Assembly: GCA_903813345.2 (NCBI GenBank)
Contig: CAIIXF020000005.1
Span: 3,234,356 to 3,294,355 of the forward strand
Direction of reading: 5' to 3'
Source of the DNA: Owenia fusiformis
Lineage: Eukaryota; Annelida; Polychaeta; Sabellida; Oweniidae
Length of the DNA stretch: 60,000 nucleotides
Part shown: positions 45,206 through 56,849 of the stretch, piece after piece
Position numbering within the stretch: the stretch's first letter is position 1
Layout: each line of letters begins with the position of its first letter
The notes under the pieces: generated by a model
Told to the model about the DNA's origin: nothing
What the model saw: only the letters and a program-made list of their open reading frames with translations
Databases searched by the model: none
Translations under genes and position numbers: made by a program

Positions 45206-48200
45206 TTATAAGTTTCTTAGTCTCATTTCATGTTCCAACATACATTCAACATTATAACTATATAGACCACATTTGTATTTGCTAATCACATGTTTTCGAA
45301 CCATTAACAAAAGATTAATTTTCCTTTCAACCCTTTTGTCCTCGTCCTTATATCCAAAAATAATATCGTGCTTAAATTCTATTTTTCTTTTCAATTTGAG
45401 GAAGCATGTGTTATCTATTATTTCCCAGATTCGTTTTATTTTTCTACATTCTATAAAGAAATGCTCATATGTGTCCTTACAGGCACAGAAATTACAAAGT
45501 TCATCATTTTTAATTTTCATTTTGAATAGCAAAACTTTAGTTGGATATATTCTGTGCAATATTTTAAATTGAAGTGATTTTAACATTGGTTCTTTAATAT
45601 TTCGAACATTAAGCCAAATGTCTTTCCAACATAACTGATTATATGAATCATTCCAGCCTCTTTCACTGATTGGAGTTTCCAATTTACGTTTTAATAAAGA
45701 CTTTCTGATCATTTGAGCATTTGCTTTATTTACATCAATTTCATTGAATGTAGTTTTAGTGTTATCATCATCTTGTTTTACAATCACTCTTAAGAGGCTT
45801 TGTCAGAGCATATTGTATTCAATGAAAAAGTTAGGATTTCTCCCAATTTTTTCCTTTAATACATCTGCATTTTTTATTTTTCCTGTACCTTTATCAATCA
45901 CATCTGAGATAAATTTTATTCCAGCATTTTCCCATGATTTAAAATGTAATTGTTTATTTTGGTAACATATACTCCTGTTATTCCATAAGTAATCATTAGT
46001 ACAAATGTTTTTAGAGATATTTACAGTTTTATTGTTCAGCCATGATTTGGATAAGAACGAGTAAAATGTTGGAATATTTTTGTGTACTTTTAAGTCTTTA
46101 TATTCACAATTGTACTTGAACAAATTTTGAGAATGTCCCATTTAACTCAAATAAAAATTCATAATTGCTTTCCATTTTTGATCAATTTCATTGTCATATA
46201 GTCTTTTTATCCAGGTTAAAATAAGGGAAGTTTGATATAAATTGATATCTATCATATTTAAGCCTCCATTTAAAATATCCTGCCTAATTACATTTCTTTT
46301 TACTTTTTCCACAGTCTGCCATAAGAATCTATGCAATATATGATTAATTTCATCTAAGTATTTCTGCGGAGCTTTAAATACCATTAACATATGAGTGATT
46401 TGGGAAGCCATTAAACTTTTAATGACTGTTACTTTTCCAAACAGTGATAGATTTCTTTTGTTCCATGATTGAATGAGACACTTGATTTTTTCAATTTTTG
46501 GCTGCCAATTTTCGTCGAGGTCAGAAGATGAACCTGAATTGCTAAAATAAGCTCCTAATATTTTAATTTTTTGATCTTTACCAATTTTCCAGTTAAGATG
46601 AAATGGTTTTTCTGTTTTTGTTTTACTTCTCCCCAACCACATTGCTTGAGTTTTTTCCATGTTTAGTTTAAGGCCTGATACTTTATAAAATGCAGTTATC
46701 TCATTTAACAAAATTGGAATTGAATCTTTTGTCCTTAAAAATAATGTGGTATCATCTGCATAAGAAGTTAATTTTATTTCTGTTTTTTGTTTATCCTTTA
46801 AACATATACCTTCAATGTCTTTATTTTGCCTTATTTTACAAGAAAATATTTCTGTTGCCATTATAAATAAAATTGCACTCAGAGGACAGCCCTGTCTCAG
46901 ACCTTGTTCTAAAGGTACCCAACTACTGAGGTATCCATTATTTGAAATAGCTGACACTGCATTTTTGTTAAAAACATCAATCCATCTTATAAAATCTTCA
47001 CCAAAATTATATACTTTCAACATTTTCATGACATATTTCTTAGAAATTGAATCAAAAGCTTTTGCATAGTCTAATGCTATTATAATACCCGTTTCATTTT
47101 CAAAATCAATATAGTTAATTAGATCATCAATAATTTTCAAGTTAAAATGTGACCCTCTTCCTTTAAGGTATGCTGTTTGATCAGAATTTATGAGTTTTAT
47201 AATAACCTTTTGCAACCGTTTGGCAAGTGCTGCTGCCCCAATTTTATAATCAACACAAGTGAGAGCAATTGGTCTATAGTTTTTGACTTTGGCAGAGTTT
47301 AACATTTTCCCTTTGAGCAATAGTATTATCATTCCTTTTCGTTGCGAGCTGGACAATTGACCTATTTCAAAACCAAAATTTAAAGAATTAACAACAAGAT
47401 GTTTTATTTTGATCCAGAACATTTTATAGAAAGCGGCAGTGAGTCCATCTATACCTGGACTTGATGTGTTTTTCATATTCTTAAGGACTTCCTTACATTC
47501 AATATCATTAATTTTTCCCTCACAATAAGACTTTTCTTCATCATTTAAATGTGGGATTTCAATGTCATGAATAAAATCATCAAGTGAATAAGTAACATCA
47601 TCATTTTCAGCATACAAATTACAATAGTATTCATATAAATTTTGCATTACACAATCAATTGAATCGCTTTTTGTACCATCGTCTTTTTCGATACAGTCAA
47701 TTGTCTTCATTTTAGCTCTAAATTTCTCAAGTGTTAAAAAATATTTTGTATTTTTCTCGCCCTGTTGAATCCAATCAATCTTTGACCTAAGTTGTGCGCC
47801 TTTTGCTTGTGAGACATTTTCAAGATCTAGTTTCATCTGTAGTGATTGAACTTGTTTTTGGTTTTCATCATTTGGCACCCTAGCTAGTTTACTACATGCA
47901 GCTTTAAGTTCAGTATTCAAATTGTTTGTATTCTGTTTCTTCAATTGTGCTTTTCTTTTTGAATAATTAATGGAAATGTTTCTTATTTCACACTTAATGG
48001 AATCCCACAATATTTGAGGGTTGACAACATGTTGATATTTTTCATTCATTTCTACAATACAGTCATTAATTTTCCGAACATACTCTTGATCATTTAAAAT
48101 ATCATTGTTCAGTTTCCACACTCCGGGACCGCGTTTGGTTGTATTCAACTTAAAGTCTGTTATCACTGGGCGGTGATCAGATTGTAAGCACTGCCCTAAT

Positions 48201-48859
48201 TGAACATTATCTATCTTTCGAGCTAATTTTTCAGTGGAAAAGATATAATCGAGCCTTCGAGCAATAAACGGGTTTTGTTTACACCAAGTGAATTCTTTTT
48301 CATTATCATGTTGTGACCTCCATGTATCAACTATTTTGCATGTATTTATCATTTCATTGAATTTCCCAACAACTACCTCATTATGTTTTTGCCCTGAAAT
48401 AACATCTAATTTGTTACATACTACACAGTTCATGTCTCCAGAAATAATATATTCATTGTGACCTATATTTTCATGAATTGTTGCTTTTAAATTTTCAAAG
48501 AATACTAATTTCTCAGCATCTTTGTTAGGAGCATATACATTGACAACAAACATTATGTTATCATCCATTTTAACCTTTATCATTTGAATTCTGTCACTAT
48601 TTAGTAAAATTTCATCTATAACTGTCACTTGGCTGTTTTTGTTAATAAGAATGATTTGCCCTTTTGATTTAGGGGAGGAACCAGGTACAATATATAAATC
48701 TCCACCCCATTCTGTATGCCATTTATCTTTATCTTCATTTAAAACATGTGTTTCTTGTAAACAAATTATATCACAATTGGTCTGTTTAACCCAATCAAAA
48801 ACGATTTTTCGGTCACGTTTGTTTCTTAAGCCTCTACAATTTATTGAGCAAACTCTCAT
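45206..48859 (-). pseudogene. LINE ORF2: endonuclease and reverse transcriptase, two in-frame stops
   Basis: One reading frame of 1,218 codons, from ATG at 48859, is cut by TAA at 46144-46142 and TGA at 45805-45803; there is no frameshift. Residues 1-236 form an APE-like endonuclease: QETH (35-38), GDMN (141-144), DYIF (204-207), SDH (227-229). The reverse transcriptase follows: NTSSPGIDGL near 464, LDYAKAFDS (596-604), GLRQGCPLSA near 653, and catalytic YADD (700-703). Beyond the stops lies a C-terminal zinc-knuckle-like C-x2-C-x7-H-x4-C (CNFCACKDTYEHFFIEC). All catalytic residues I can check are intact, so the copy died recently; the first stop removes the C-terminal third of the protein needed for retrotransposition. 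Confidence 0.92.
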
Positions 48860-48896
48860 ACAGACATTGGGTTGGATATTTATGTATTATAATTGT

Positions 48897-49643
48897 TTAG
48901 ATACGAATTTTTGACTTTGAAGATTTTTTCGAGTTTTTTTCTGTGCTTGGGGGTGTAAAGTTTGGCGGTCTTTTTTTACTCTTCACTTTTTTATCAAAAA
49001 TGGGGAAAGTTTTACTGTCAGGTCTGGCAGGAGCGCTATCAGACACTTCGTCCAAGCTATCTATGTTGGTGGTATTAGTAGCTTGTGAGTCACCTGATGC
49101 TGCTTCATCAGTTTTACTCTCAGGTTTGGTAGGAGCACTATTAGTGATCACATTGGCAGGTGGAACCTCCAAACTATCTACACTGGTGGTATTTGTAGGT
49201 TGTGTGTCACCTGATGCTGCTTCATCTACTACTGGTGTGGCTTGTGGTGTGGCTGGTGTTGACTCAGTAGAGCTGACTGATTCAACAGGTTTTTCATTAT
49301 GAATTACGGACTTCACAGAATCAATCTCAGAATCACTGTCATTATCATTACTGTCATCATCTTTTGTATTGTTCTGAGGGCAAAATTTGGCAAAATGACC
49401 TGGTTGAAAGCACTGACGGCAGGTTACAGTTTTTCTAGTAGGGCAGTCACGACCGAGGTGTGATATCTCCTTACAACGGTAACAATTGATTGGTTGGGAA
49501 TTGATATAGATCGTAGTATCAATCTCAATCAATTTGCTGGGGGTACCAGGGTCCTCTATAAGCATAGAGTTATACCTTGGAAAAACTACATCCTGCTTTA
49601 CACGTCCATATACAAATAATTGTGTACTGTTATTACGTTTCAT
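48897..49643 (-). CDS. LINE ORF1: CCHC zinc-knuckle protein
   Basis: A 248-codon frame starts at ATG 49643; the codon just before the preceding AAA is TGA, so the frame is closed upstream. Residues about 55-90 hold two C-x2-C-x4-H-x4-C knuckles (CYRCKEISHLGRDC and CRQCFQPGHFAKFC), as in nucleic-acid-binding ORF1 proteins. The C-terminal half is low-complexity, with an acidic stretch and a duplicated segment of about 55 residues (two copies of DEAASGD(T/S)Q.TNTT). The basic tail is KKSSKSKIRI. Related ORF1 proteins usually have an RNA-recognition-like domain before the knuckles; it is missing or lost here. ORF1 ends 37 bases before ORF2. Confidence 0.85.
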   Translation of the reverse strand: MKRNNSTQLFVYGRVKQDVVFPRYNSMLIEDPGTPSKLIEIDTTIYINSQPINCYRCKEISHLGRDCPTRKTVTCRQCFQPGHFAKFCPQNNTKDDDSNDNDSDSEIDSVKSVIHNEKPVESVSSTESTPATPQATPVVDEAASGDTQPTNTTSVDSLEVPPANVITNSAPTKPESKTDEAASGDSQATNTTNIDSLDEVSDSAPARPDSKTFPIFDKKVKSKKRPPNFTPPSTEKNSKKSSKSKIRI

Positions 49644-49769
49644 TTTTCAGAATACTTTACGAAAGAGATTTGACACATTCGCTCCTCTAAAGTGTTGTTA
49701 AAAGATATATTATAAATCTTAAATTCTTAATGTATTTCAGATTAGAAAGTGCTCCGTCACAGCGGACAA

Positions 49770-50590
49770 AAAATTTAAAGATCATTTTAAAAAAAATAAT
49801 TAAAAATACCCAATACATCAAGATCTCATTAATACCTTCAGAGTTATGCTGAAAACATATGTTGATATTATCGTGTCACTATATTGTACCTTTAAAAAGA
49901 AATAATAGAAATGGTACATTTTTCCGATTCTTTTACCAATACTTTAAGTGTAATGAACAATAGAATAAAATTCAGAATTGATTTTATTCTATTGTTTTCA
50001 GAGAGGTACTAATTGATTATTTCTTGACACTTTTTTTGTGTTTGAGATAATAAAAAATCAAAAACTAATTAATGCCACTGTTTTCTGGTAGAAGGGTGTA
50101 CAGGGTACAATGCTATTCAGTGATTTCTATGCACTTCCAAAGTGTTTAAGTCAATGAGAAAACATAATAAAAATTTCCCTTTTCAGTTTTAGTGAGGGGC
50201 TGCCATAGGGAGTGCAGTCGCACCCAACACATCACCATCACCCATTTCAACAAGCCTTTATATTTATGTGCGCTCATACACTCACTATTGCCAATAAGAT
50301 CATGAATCAAAATATACAAGATCATGAATCAAAATAGGCGTGACAAAAAGTGCAACCCTGGAGAACACCAGTGATAAAGATGATTAAAAACATGGATTAC
50401 ACATCAAATAAATAATACTTTACCTTGTCAAATACTGAAGAACAACATAGATGTACAATCAAGGTGAAATAATTGTGTCATTTATTTTTTAAAAATTGAA
50501 TAAAAAATACAGACGAGCAGATGGTCTCATTTTCAATTGAACAAATGAAATAGATATATCATGCTAATTACCTTTCAAACAACAAATTCA
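49770..50590. other. TSR1 intron 3, no feature recognised
   Basis: AT-rich DNA with no exon and only a short local duplication (AAGATCATGAATCAAAATA twice near 50300-50335). Confidence 0.5.
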
Positions 50591-50596
50591 TTAGTA

Positions 50597-51040
50597 CATC
50601 AGTTGTAAACTTCAAAAATATCAAAATTAAACACTTAAATTTTAATTGACCCCTGCTAGACCCTACATTAATAAGTAAAAGATTATGTTGACAGGTGCTC
50701 AATAGGTGGAAATGTATGTTGGAATATATGTTTTATCATTTAAACATATCAAAACAATTGGCATATCAACGAAAAACAAGATGATGTTAAAAGAAACTAA
50801 ATGGAACAATTATTTTTAATTATTATGAATGCAAAATAATGTATAAAAAACTCCTAAGTACATAATCCGTTGTAAACTTCAAAAATATCAAAATCTAATA
50901 TTTTTTATTTTTTGTGGACCCCTGCTAACCCCCCCCCCCCCAATAATAAGTAAACGGTAATGTTGACAGGTCTTCAACAAGTGAAAAAGTATGTAAGAAT
51001 ATATATGTTTTATCATTTAAACTCATCAAAACGATTGGAT
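50597..51040. repeat. Direct duplication of ~165-175 bp, ~270-bp spacing
   Basis: The segment with GTTGTAAACTTCAAAAATAT, GACCCCTGCTA, ATAATAAGTAAA(A/C)G and TGTTTTATCATTTAAAC occurs at about 50597-50760 and again at 50862-51038. The second copy carries a run of about 15 C (50928-50941). Confidence 0.75.
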
Positions 51041-52086
51041 CAACAGGAGGAATCAGCTTAACTAAGGCTTATCTGAAAAATTCCTTTTATTTATCACTAT
51101 TGTTATTTTAGAGTCCATGGACCGAAAGAAAGATGTCCAAGATTTTACTTTTTGCAGGCTTGTCAAAGTCATTTCCATATGTGATGTGGCAAGACATGGG
51201 CTCCACAAAATAACACCTGGAACTGTGGAATGACTAGGGCAACTTATACAGAATGTCATTTACCTTTTATAAGATAACTTACCCTTACACAGGTTGCATT
51301 TCACAAATCCAAATGCACTGGTATAAATCAAAATCTAGAATTATCTTTATTAAAATGAGAGTGATGTATTAATAGATGATTCACTTGTGATTATGTGTAT
51401 ATCAGATTCATTCTAGTTTTTTTTACCACCTCCAGACATTGCCAGAAATGGTGACATAGGATGTTCCAAAAGTAACAGGACTAATATTGGTATTTTGTTA
51501 AAATAAAGTCCATTTATTACAATATGATTCAATTATATTTCAAAACAGCTGTACTAGATTCAAACAGATCTGCAGTAAATAACTAATATACAGAATATGA
51601 CTTAAACAAGTGCAAATGCACAATTACAAACTTAATGTTTTCTGATCAATTTTGGCAGTTTATATTAACTGATAAAAAAGGAAACAGTGTATATAGTGAA
51701 TATTTTTTCTTTTAATAATATGCACCAATTGTCTTCAAAATTTTACATAATGTACCTTTATGTATTGTAACTAAAATTGCAAAGTTTCGACAAAAATTAT
51801 GTAACTCGGTTAGAGTTTTGGTTGCTATGGTAACATGATATCACAATACCCGGGGCAATATTACACGCAGAGAGTTACAGAGACTTTGTACATCCCATGG
51901 CAAAGTTGAAATGTAACAACTGGAGGGAATTAAATTTGCTTTACATCATTTGATATTGTAATGTATCCTCCACTTTGAAAAGTAGACTCTTCTTTGTATT
52001 GGTCAGTACAAGAGTAGAACTCTGTATCCATGACTCAAACACATGAGTGAAGCGCAGCGTCGATTAGACAACTTGGAGAAGGTCAT

Positions 52087-53213
52087 TGTCCCACCGAACA
52101 AAGTTCAAGGGGATATAGAAACGCCGTCCGTTCCTCCGACCATCCGTTCGTCCGTCCATTCGTGTGTCCGGGCAATAACTCAAATACTGGTTGACGGATT
52201 TCATTCAAATTTTATAGGCTTATGTCTTATGGGTGTAGGACCTCTGCTCGAGAAGGAATTTTCAATATGGCCGCTAAATTCAAAATAGTGGCCATTTTTC
52301 TGAAAAAATATAATCTTTGATAACTCAAATACTAGTGGATGGATTTTGTTCAAATTTTATATGCTGTTGCCTGGGTACAAAGGAGCCTTGATCAAAAAGA
52401 CATTTTCGGGATAGCTGCCATATTTCAAAATGGTGGTCATTTTTCGTATAGAACGTTATGTTTGATAACTCAAATACCATTGAATGGATTTGGTTCGAAT
52501 TTTACATGCTAATGCCTAGGGACATATAGGAGCTCTGCTCGAGAAGGGATTTTTAACCTTTGATAACTCAAATAGCAGATGGACTTAGTTCAAATTCTAT
52601 ATGCTGATGCCTAGAGACAAAGAAGTTCTACTCAAGAAGATATTTTCAAGATGGTCACTGAATTTGAAAATACCCACCATTTTTCATAAAAAAACATAAT
52701 CATTGATAACTCAAATACCAGTGGATGAATTTGGTTCCAATTTTATATGCTAATGTTTAGGGAAAAAGGAGATCTGCTTCAGAAGAAATTTCAAAGGCAT
52801 CAGCTGAATTTCAAAATGGCTGGGATTAGGTAATCTTTGATAACTCAAATACCATTGGACGGATTTACTCCAAATTTTATATACTGATGCCTAGAGATAA
52901 AGGAGCTCTGCTTGAGAAGGAATATTCAAGGTGGCTGCTATTTATCGAAATCTCCGCCATTTCTCATTAAACATGTAATCCTTGATAACTCAAGTACCAG
53001 TTGACGGATTTGGATTAAATTGTATATGCTGATGCCTTGGGACAGACATAGGAGCTCTGCTAAAGAAGAAATCTAAAGATGACAGCTGAATTTCAAAATG
53101 GCAACCATGTTTCATAAAAACATAATCTTTGATAATTCAAATACCAGTGGATGGATTTGGCTCAAATCTTATATAGCCGCTATTTATCAAAACATGTTTT
53201 GTTCGGTGGGATT
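52087..53213. mobile_element. CCGTCC element with inverted ends and ~150-bp internal tandem repeats
   Basis: The ends TCCCACCGAACAAAGTT and TTTTGTTCGGTGGGA are inverted. After a CCGTCCGTTCCTCCGACC-type run come about seven imperfect direct units, each with GATAACTCAAATACCAGTGG then ATGGATTTGGTTCAAATTTT, ATATGCTGATGCCTAG and AGGAGCTCTGCT, and ending in an AAAATGGC.GCCATTTT-like palindrome. No coding sequence. Family members also at 43761, 53325 and 59355. Confidence 0.8.
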
Positions 53214-53324
53214 TGTTACTCCGTGGAGTTGCTGTTTTTCTAGTTGAAGGTCTTACAGCGCTGATTAAAACTTAGATATTGCATGATCAGAAGAGTATTG
53301 TGTATGGTCTTAGACAGCAACAAC

Positions 53325-53990
53325 AAATGACATCCGTCCGTATGTACGTCCGTCCGTCCGTCCGTCCGAGCAATAACTCAAATACCGTTGGCCTGATTTT
53401 GTTCATATTTTGTACATATATACCCTATGGGGGTAGAAGTTCTGCTCGAAAGCCGATTTTCAAAATGGTAGCTCATTTAAAAATGGCAGCAATTTTGGTG
53501 CCGATTTTACAATAATTTAGGTGCAATATGTGAATCTGTAATAGCAATATGTTTTAAATGTAAAAAAAATTATGAAGGACATTAATAAAGCTAGAAATGT
53601 AGATATTAAAGAAGCACGGCAGCCATCTTGAAAAATGGCGGCCTTTACTCATATTTTACGATTTTTGCTGTAACTCGAAAAGTAGTAGAGCGATTTTGTT
53701 CATATTTGGTATGTGAATACTATAAGCATGGCACACTGTCTAATGATGACACTTTTGGTAGAAGGTGGCCATTTTTCAAAATGGCCACCATTTTAACATA
53801 TTTTACTATAACTCGAAAAGTAGTAGAGCGATTTTGTTCATATTTGGTATGTGAATACTATAAACATGGCACACTGTCTAATGACACTTTTGGTAGAAGG
53901 TGACCATTTTGAAAAATGGCTGCCATTGTTGCTATATACTATATAGCAACAATGGCAAATTATACTTTGTTTGTAAAAATGCCAGCCATG
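53325..53990. repeat. Second CCGTCC-type copy with ~130-bp tandem units
   Basis: A (CCGT)n run is followed by CAATAACTCAAATACCGTTG and GGGGTAGAAGTTCTGCTCGA. Two tandem units then each hold AACTCGAAAAGTAGTAGAGC, GATTTTGTTCATATTTGG, GGCACACTGTCTAATGA and an AAAATGGC.GCCATTTT palindrome. The same series recurs at 59345-60000. Confidence 0.8.
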
Positions 53991-54739
53991 GCTGTTCGAT
54001 GGGATTGCTATGCTTTGGCGTTGCCTTTATTCTGGTTTCAAGATGATAAACTTCTCAATATAACACATTTACATGGCACAAACAACTCAAAAATATACTG
54101 TGCCATATTAAAATAAAAATGTCTGATGAATTGAATCTTGAAGATAGGGTAAACATAGAGATGAGCACAAATAGACTTGCTATTAAAGGGTGACGCTCGT
54201 TTCTGGTGTTGCTCACCGTTTAGTATAAAAGGCCCGATCCCGGAATAATACTCAAGGGTTCACAGGTTCGAGGTCGTTGTGTCAACACCTCTAACTGTTA
54301 TATAGCATAAGTATATTATAGATCGTCACACATTTATAAAAGGGTGATTTTTATTTTGACAAATCAATTCCACATTTATGGGTGAAGTTTCAGGATCTTC
54401 TATTTGTGTATAATAAGGAAAAATTGGCATCTAAATTTCCCCATAACGTAATAGCACACAGCTTGGCATATGAAATATCCTACAAATGAAACAAAGCAAG
54501 ACAAACCGGTTTCTAATACAAGAATTTATATTGGCTGTTGTACATTTATTATTTGAACGCAATCACTCTTTGGATAACGTTTTCAAAATCATTATAAACG
54601 GATTACTTTATCTCAAAGACAATTTCAATAAACTGGATTTTACAGAACTCCCCGTATTTCTTAAAAATGGACTGATCCAGTTGATTCGCCTGGAGCCGCC
54701 ATATTGTTTTTATACGGGATGCTAATCGGAACCCTTTAA

Positions 54740-55375
54740 AGTCAAAAAGAAATTAATAGAGAGATATCAAGTATATTGGAAGAATCTGATAAGTGGGAAT
54801 GGGGGGAAACTTAGATTATTTAAACAACTAAAATCGCACTTTGGATTTGATCGCACTACCTTTCAGAAACGACACTTTCAAATGCTAAACATTTAACTAG
54901 ATTACGTATAAGCGCCCACAATCTAGAGATAGAGAGAGGCCGATATACAAAACCAATTACTGATCTTAATAGTCGATTTTGTAAAATATGTAAGGACTCG
55001 GATATAGAAGATGAAACACACTTTTAATTCAAATGTAAAAAATTGGAGTTTAACAGAAAATCCCATATTGAAAAACTTGAAAACCTGTGTCGTAATTTTA
55101 AAAACATGAATGACCACCAAAAGACAATTTTTCTATTGACGAGTGAGGGGATCATATTAAAAGAATCTGCTGACATGATAAAGTATCTAATGATGGGTAG
55201 AGACAGGATTCTTATATCAAAGTAACATTTTATATGTCATTTGAAGAATGTAATCCTATTTTCTTTACTTTATTGCTATATTTACTGTTATTGAAAATTG
55301 TATATTGGATGTACGTTTGGCCCTAAAAGGGCATCAGTACTAATAAAACCCTATTATTATTATAAGTGTAAAACC
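54740..55375 (+). pseudogene. LINE 3' fragment 1 (ORF2 C-terminus)
   Basis: Broken frames read RYQVYWKNLISGNGGKLRLF, LTRLRISAHNLEIERGRYTK, then CKICKDSDIEDETHF, a stop, and KCKKLEFNRKSHIEKLENL. The C-x2-C...H pattern after a GRYTKP-type stretch is typical of the C-terminus of LINE reverse transcriptases. At least one frameshift (near 54870) and one stop (near 55026) are present. A 3' tail ends CCCTAAAAGGGCATCAGTAC and then an ATT simple repeat near 55365. Confidence 0.7.
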
Positions 55376-55704
55376 TTACAAAATTTAGACAATCAATTTA
55401 ATGGTGTTTCATTTAAATGTGAAATAAAAGTTGGTTACATATAAGAAATTACCCTCATAAGACATTGTTGCAAGGTGTGTCGCAATGAATGAGACACCCC
55501 GCATTCCCAGTTCCGCATTATATTGATGGAGTATAGATAGTTATTTTATATAGTGTTTTTAGTTGTATGTGGAAACCTATTTTAACCAGGAAGGATGTTG
55601 CAACTTTTTTCAAGATCCTAAAGTTGCAATTTTCATTATTGTGTTGCTTTGTAAAGACGCACTGTGAAAGTGTGTTGCTGGTATAAAGGCGTAGTTCTAA
55701 CTAA

Positions 55705-56420
55705 ATGAATAAATACCCCTTGTTAAAAAACATTTGGGATGATACATATAATTTACAGAATGGCAATAAGCTTCGAACATACAGATTGTTTAAATATGGA
55801 GTAGTTAATGAACCATATGTATCTGAATACATTCCAAGGCATCACAGAACCATTCTTGCTAGACTGAGAACAGGTAGCCTCCAACTTCACATTGAGACAG
55901 GTCGTTGGTCAAGTATAGCACTGAATGATCGTACATGTAAATTATGTGATGGTAACTTTGTTGAAGATTAAATTCATTTTGCTGTCCAATGTAAACATAT
56001 TCCAACTTGAGAACACATTTTTATTGAACTATAACTGATATTTTAACACCACATATAAGAACAAACACTGACAATGAGTTACTTTTATTTATAAGCCTCA
56101 TGCATTCAACATCAATTCAGAGACAGTGGACTGCTCTGTTATACAAAATGTTTATGAAAAGGCAATTTGACCTGGAACGGTTGGCTGCAGTATAATAATT
56201 TGCCATATTATCCCTATGAACCATATTTATTGCAATGTGGGCCAAACCTCCATACCATTTTGTAGTCAACACTCTAGTTATTATGATATAAGATAACATG
56301 TAAATCATTTATCATAATTTATAGATGGAATTATTACTATTTATCTATCTATGTATTATTGTACTTGTAGATGAACTGTAGTTTTATTGTTGAATGTCAT
56401 ATCTATATAAACACTGTTAT
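55705..56420 (+). pseudogene. LINE 3' fragment 2 (ORF2 C-terminus)
   Basis: An 88-codon frame from 55705 contains RHHRTILARLRTGSLQLHIE, TGRWSS and RTCKLCDGNFVED, a stop at 55969, then IHFAVQC in the same frame. The pattern GRW...R.C..C.....ED..HF...C is the common C-terminal signature of non-LTR reverse transcriptases in marine invertebrate genomes. Further stops follow. The copy is 5'-truncated, belongs to a different family from the fragment just upstream, and ends at or near the MITE at 56430. Confidence 0.75.
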
Positions 56421-56429
56421 TATTGATCT

Positions 56430-56847
56430 TTAAGGGGCGGGGTCAAAATATCAATGTTCATATGGAGACAAAAGTAATTTCGTTTGGACAACAACCCCCC
56501 CACCCCCCCTCTAGACGAAAGCTTAGGTCACTTCAAAAAAACATTGATTTTCAGTATCCTATTTGCCGGGTTATTATTACGGTGAATTAACACACATTCG
56601 CAATTTAACTGCATTGAACTCTTCAAAAGGAGGAGGATTTATTTGAAAATTTTATTTTATTGAAAACAAGCCTTTTTATCAGAACATAGCGCCAGAAAAA
56701 GTGGGTAAGTCCAATTATTTTTTGTATATCAGATCCGAATTATCGATGTTTTTTGGTCAACGAAAGTGCCCAAAAACCCCCCTCCCCCCCTCGCGAAAGT
56801 ACTTTCGTCTCCATATGAACATCGATATTTTGACCCCGCCCCTAAAG
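56430..56847. mobile_element. MITE with GGGGCGGGGTCAAAATATC ends
   Basis: TTAAGGGGCGGGGTCAAAAT then ATCAATGTTCATATGGAGAC is matched inverted by GTCTCCATATGAACATCGAT and ATTTTGACCCCGCCCCTAAA; inverted ends extend about 55 bp and continue more weakly into C-rich inner arms. About 418 bp, no coding capacity. It directly follows a LINE fragment. Confidence 0.85.
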
Positions 56848-56849
56848 TC

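Larger units (their letters stand above)
45100..49700 (-). mobile_element. L1/Tx1-like non-LTR retrotransposon, nearly full length
   Basis: Two open frames in the order ORF1-ORF2 are followed by an A-rich tail (minus strand ATGAAATAAAAAAAATAC, near 45117-45100). The endonuclease is of the APE type and ORF1 has CCHC knuckles, which together point to the L1/Tx1 group. The 5' end, near 49700, is not fixed, and ORF1 seems to lack its N-terminal part, so the copy may be 5'-truncated. It lies antisense to TSR1 in intron 3. Confidence 0.88.
44991..49768. repeat. Short inverted repeats framing the LINE
   Basis: TTGTCCGCCGTGACAGAGC at 44991-45009 is matched inverted by GCTCCGTCACAGCGGACAA at 49751-49768 (two mismatches). 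They lie outside both ends of the LINE, so they may be the termini of an older DNA transposon into which the LINE jumped. No target duplication was confirmed. Confidence 0.5.

Noticed and set aside
51043-51056. 14-base match to the end of TSR1 exon 2 (AACAGGAGGAATCA)
   Set aside because: Too short and without flanking similarity; probably chance.
51062-51259. Possible TSR1 exon 4 with ICDVARHG on the plus strand
   Set aside because: It resembles the TSR1 GTPase-like region only over a few residues, soon meets a stop and lacks a matching phase-0 splice structure.
52087-53213. CRISPR-like look of regularly spaced repeats
   Set aside because: Units are long, imperfect and contiguous without unique spacers, and the genome is animal.
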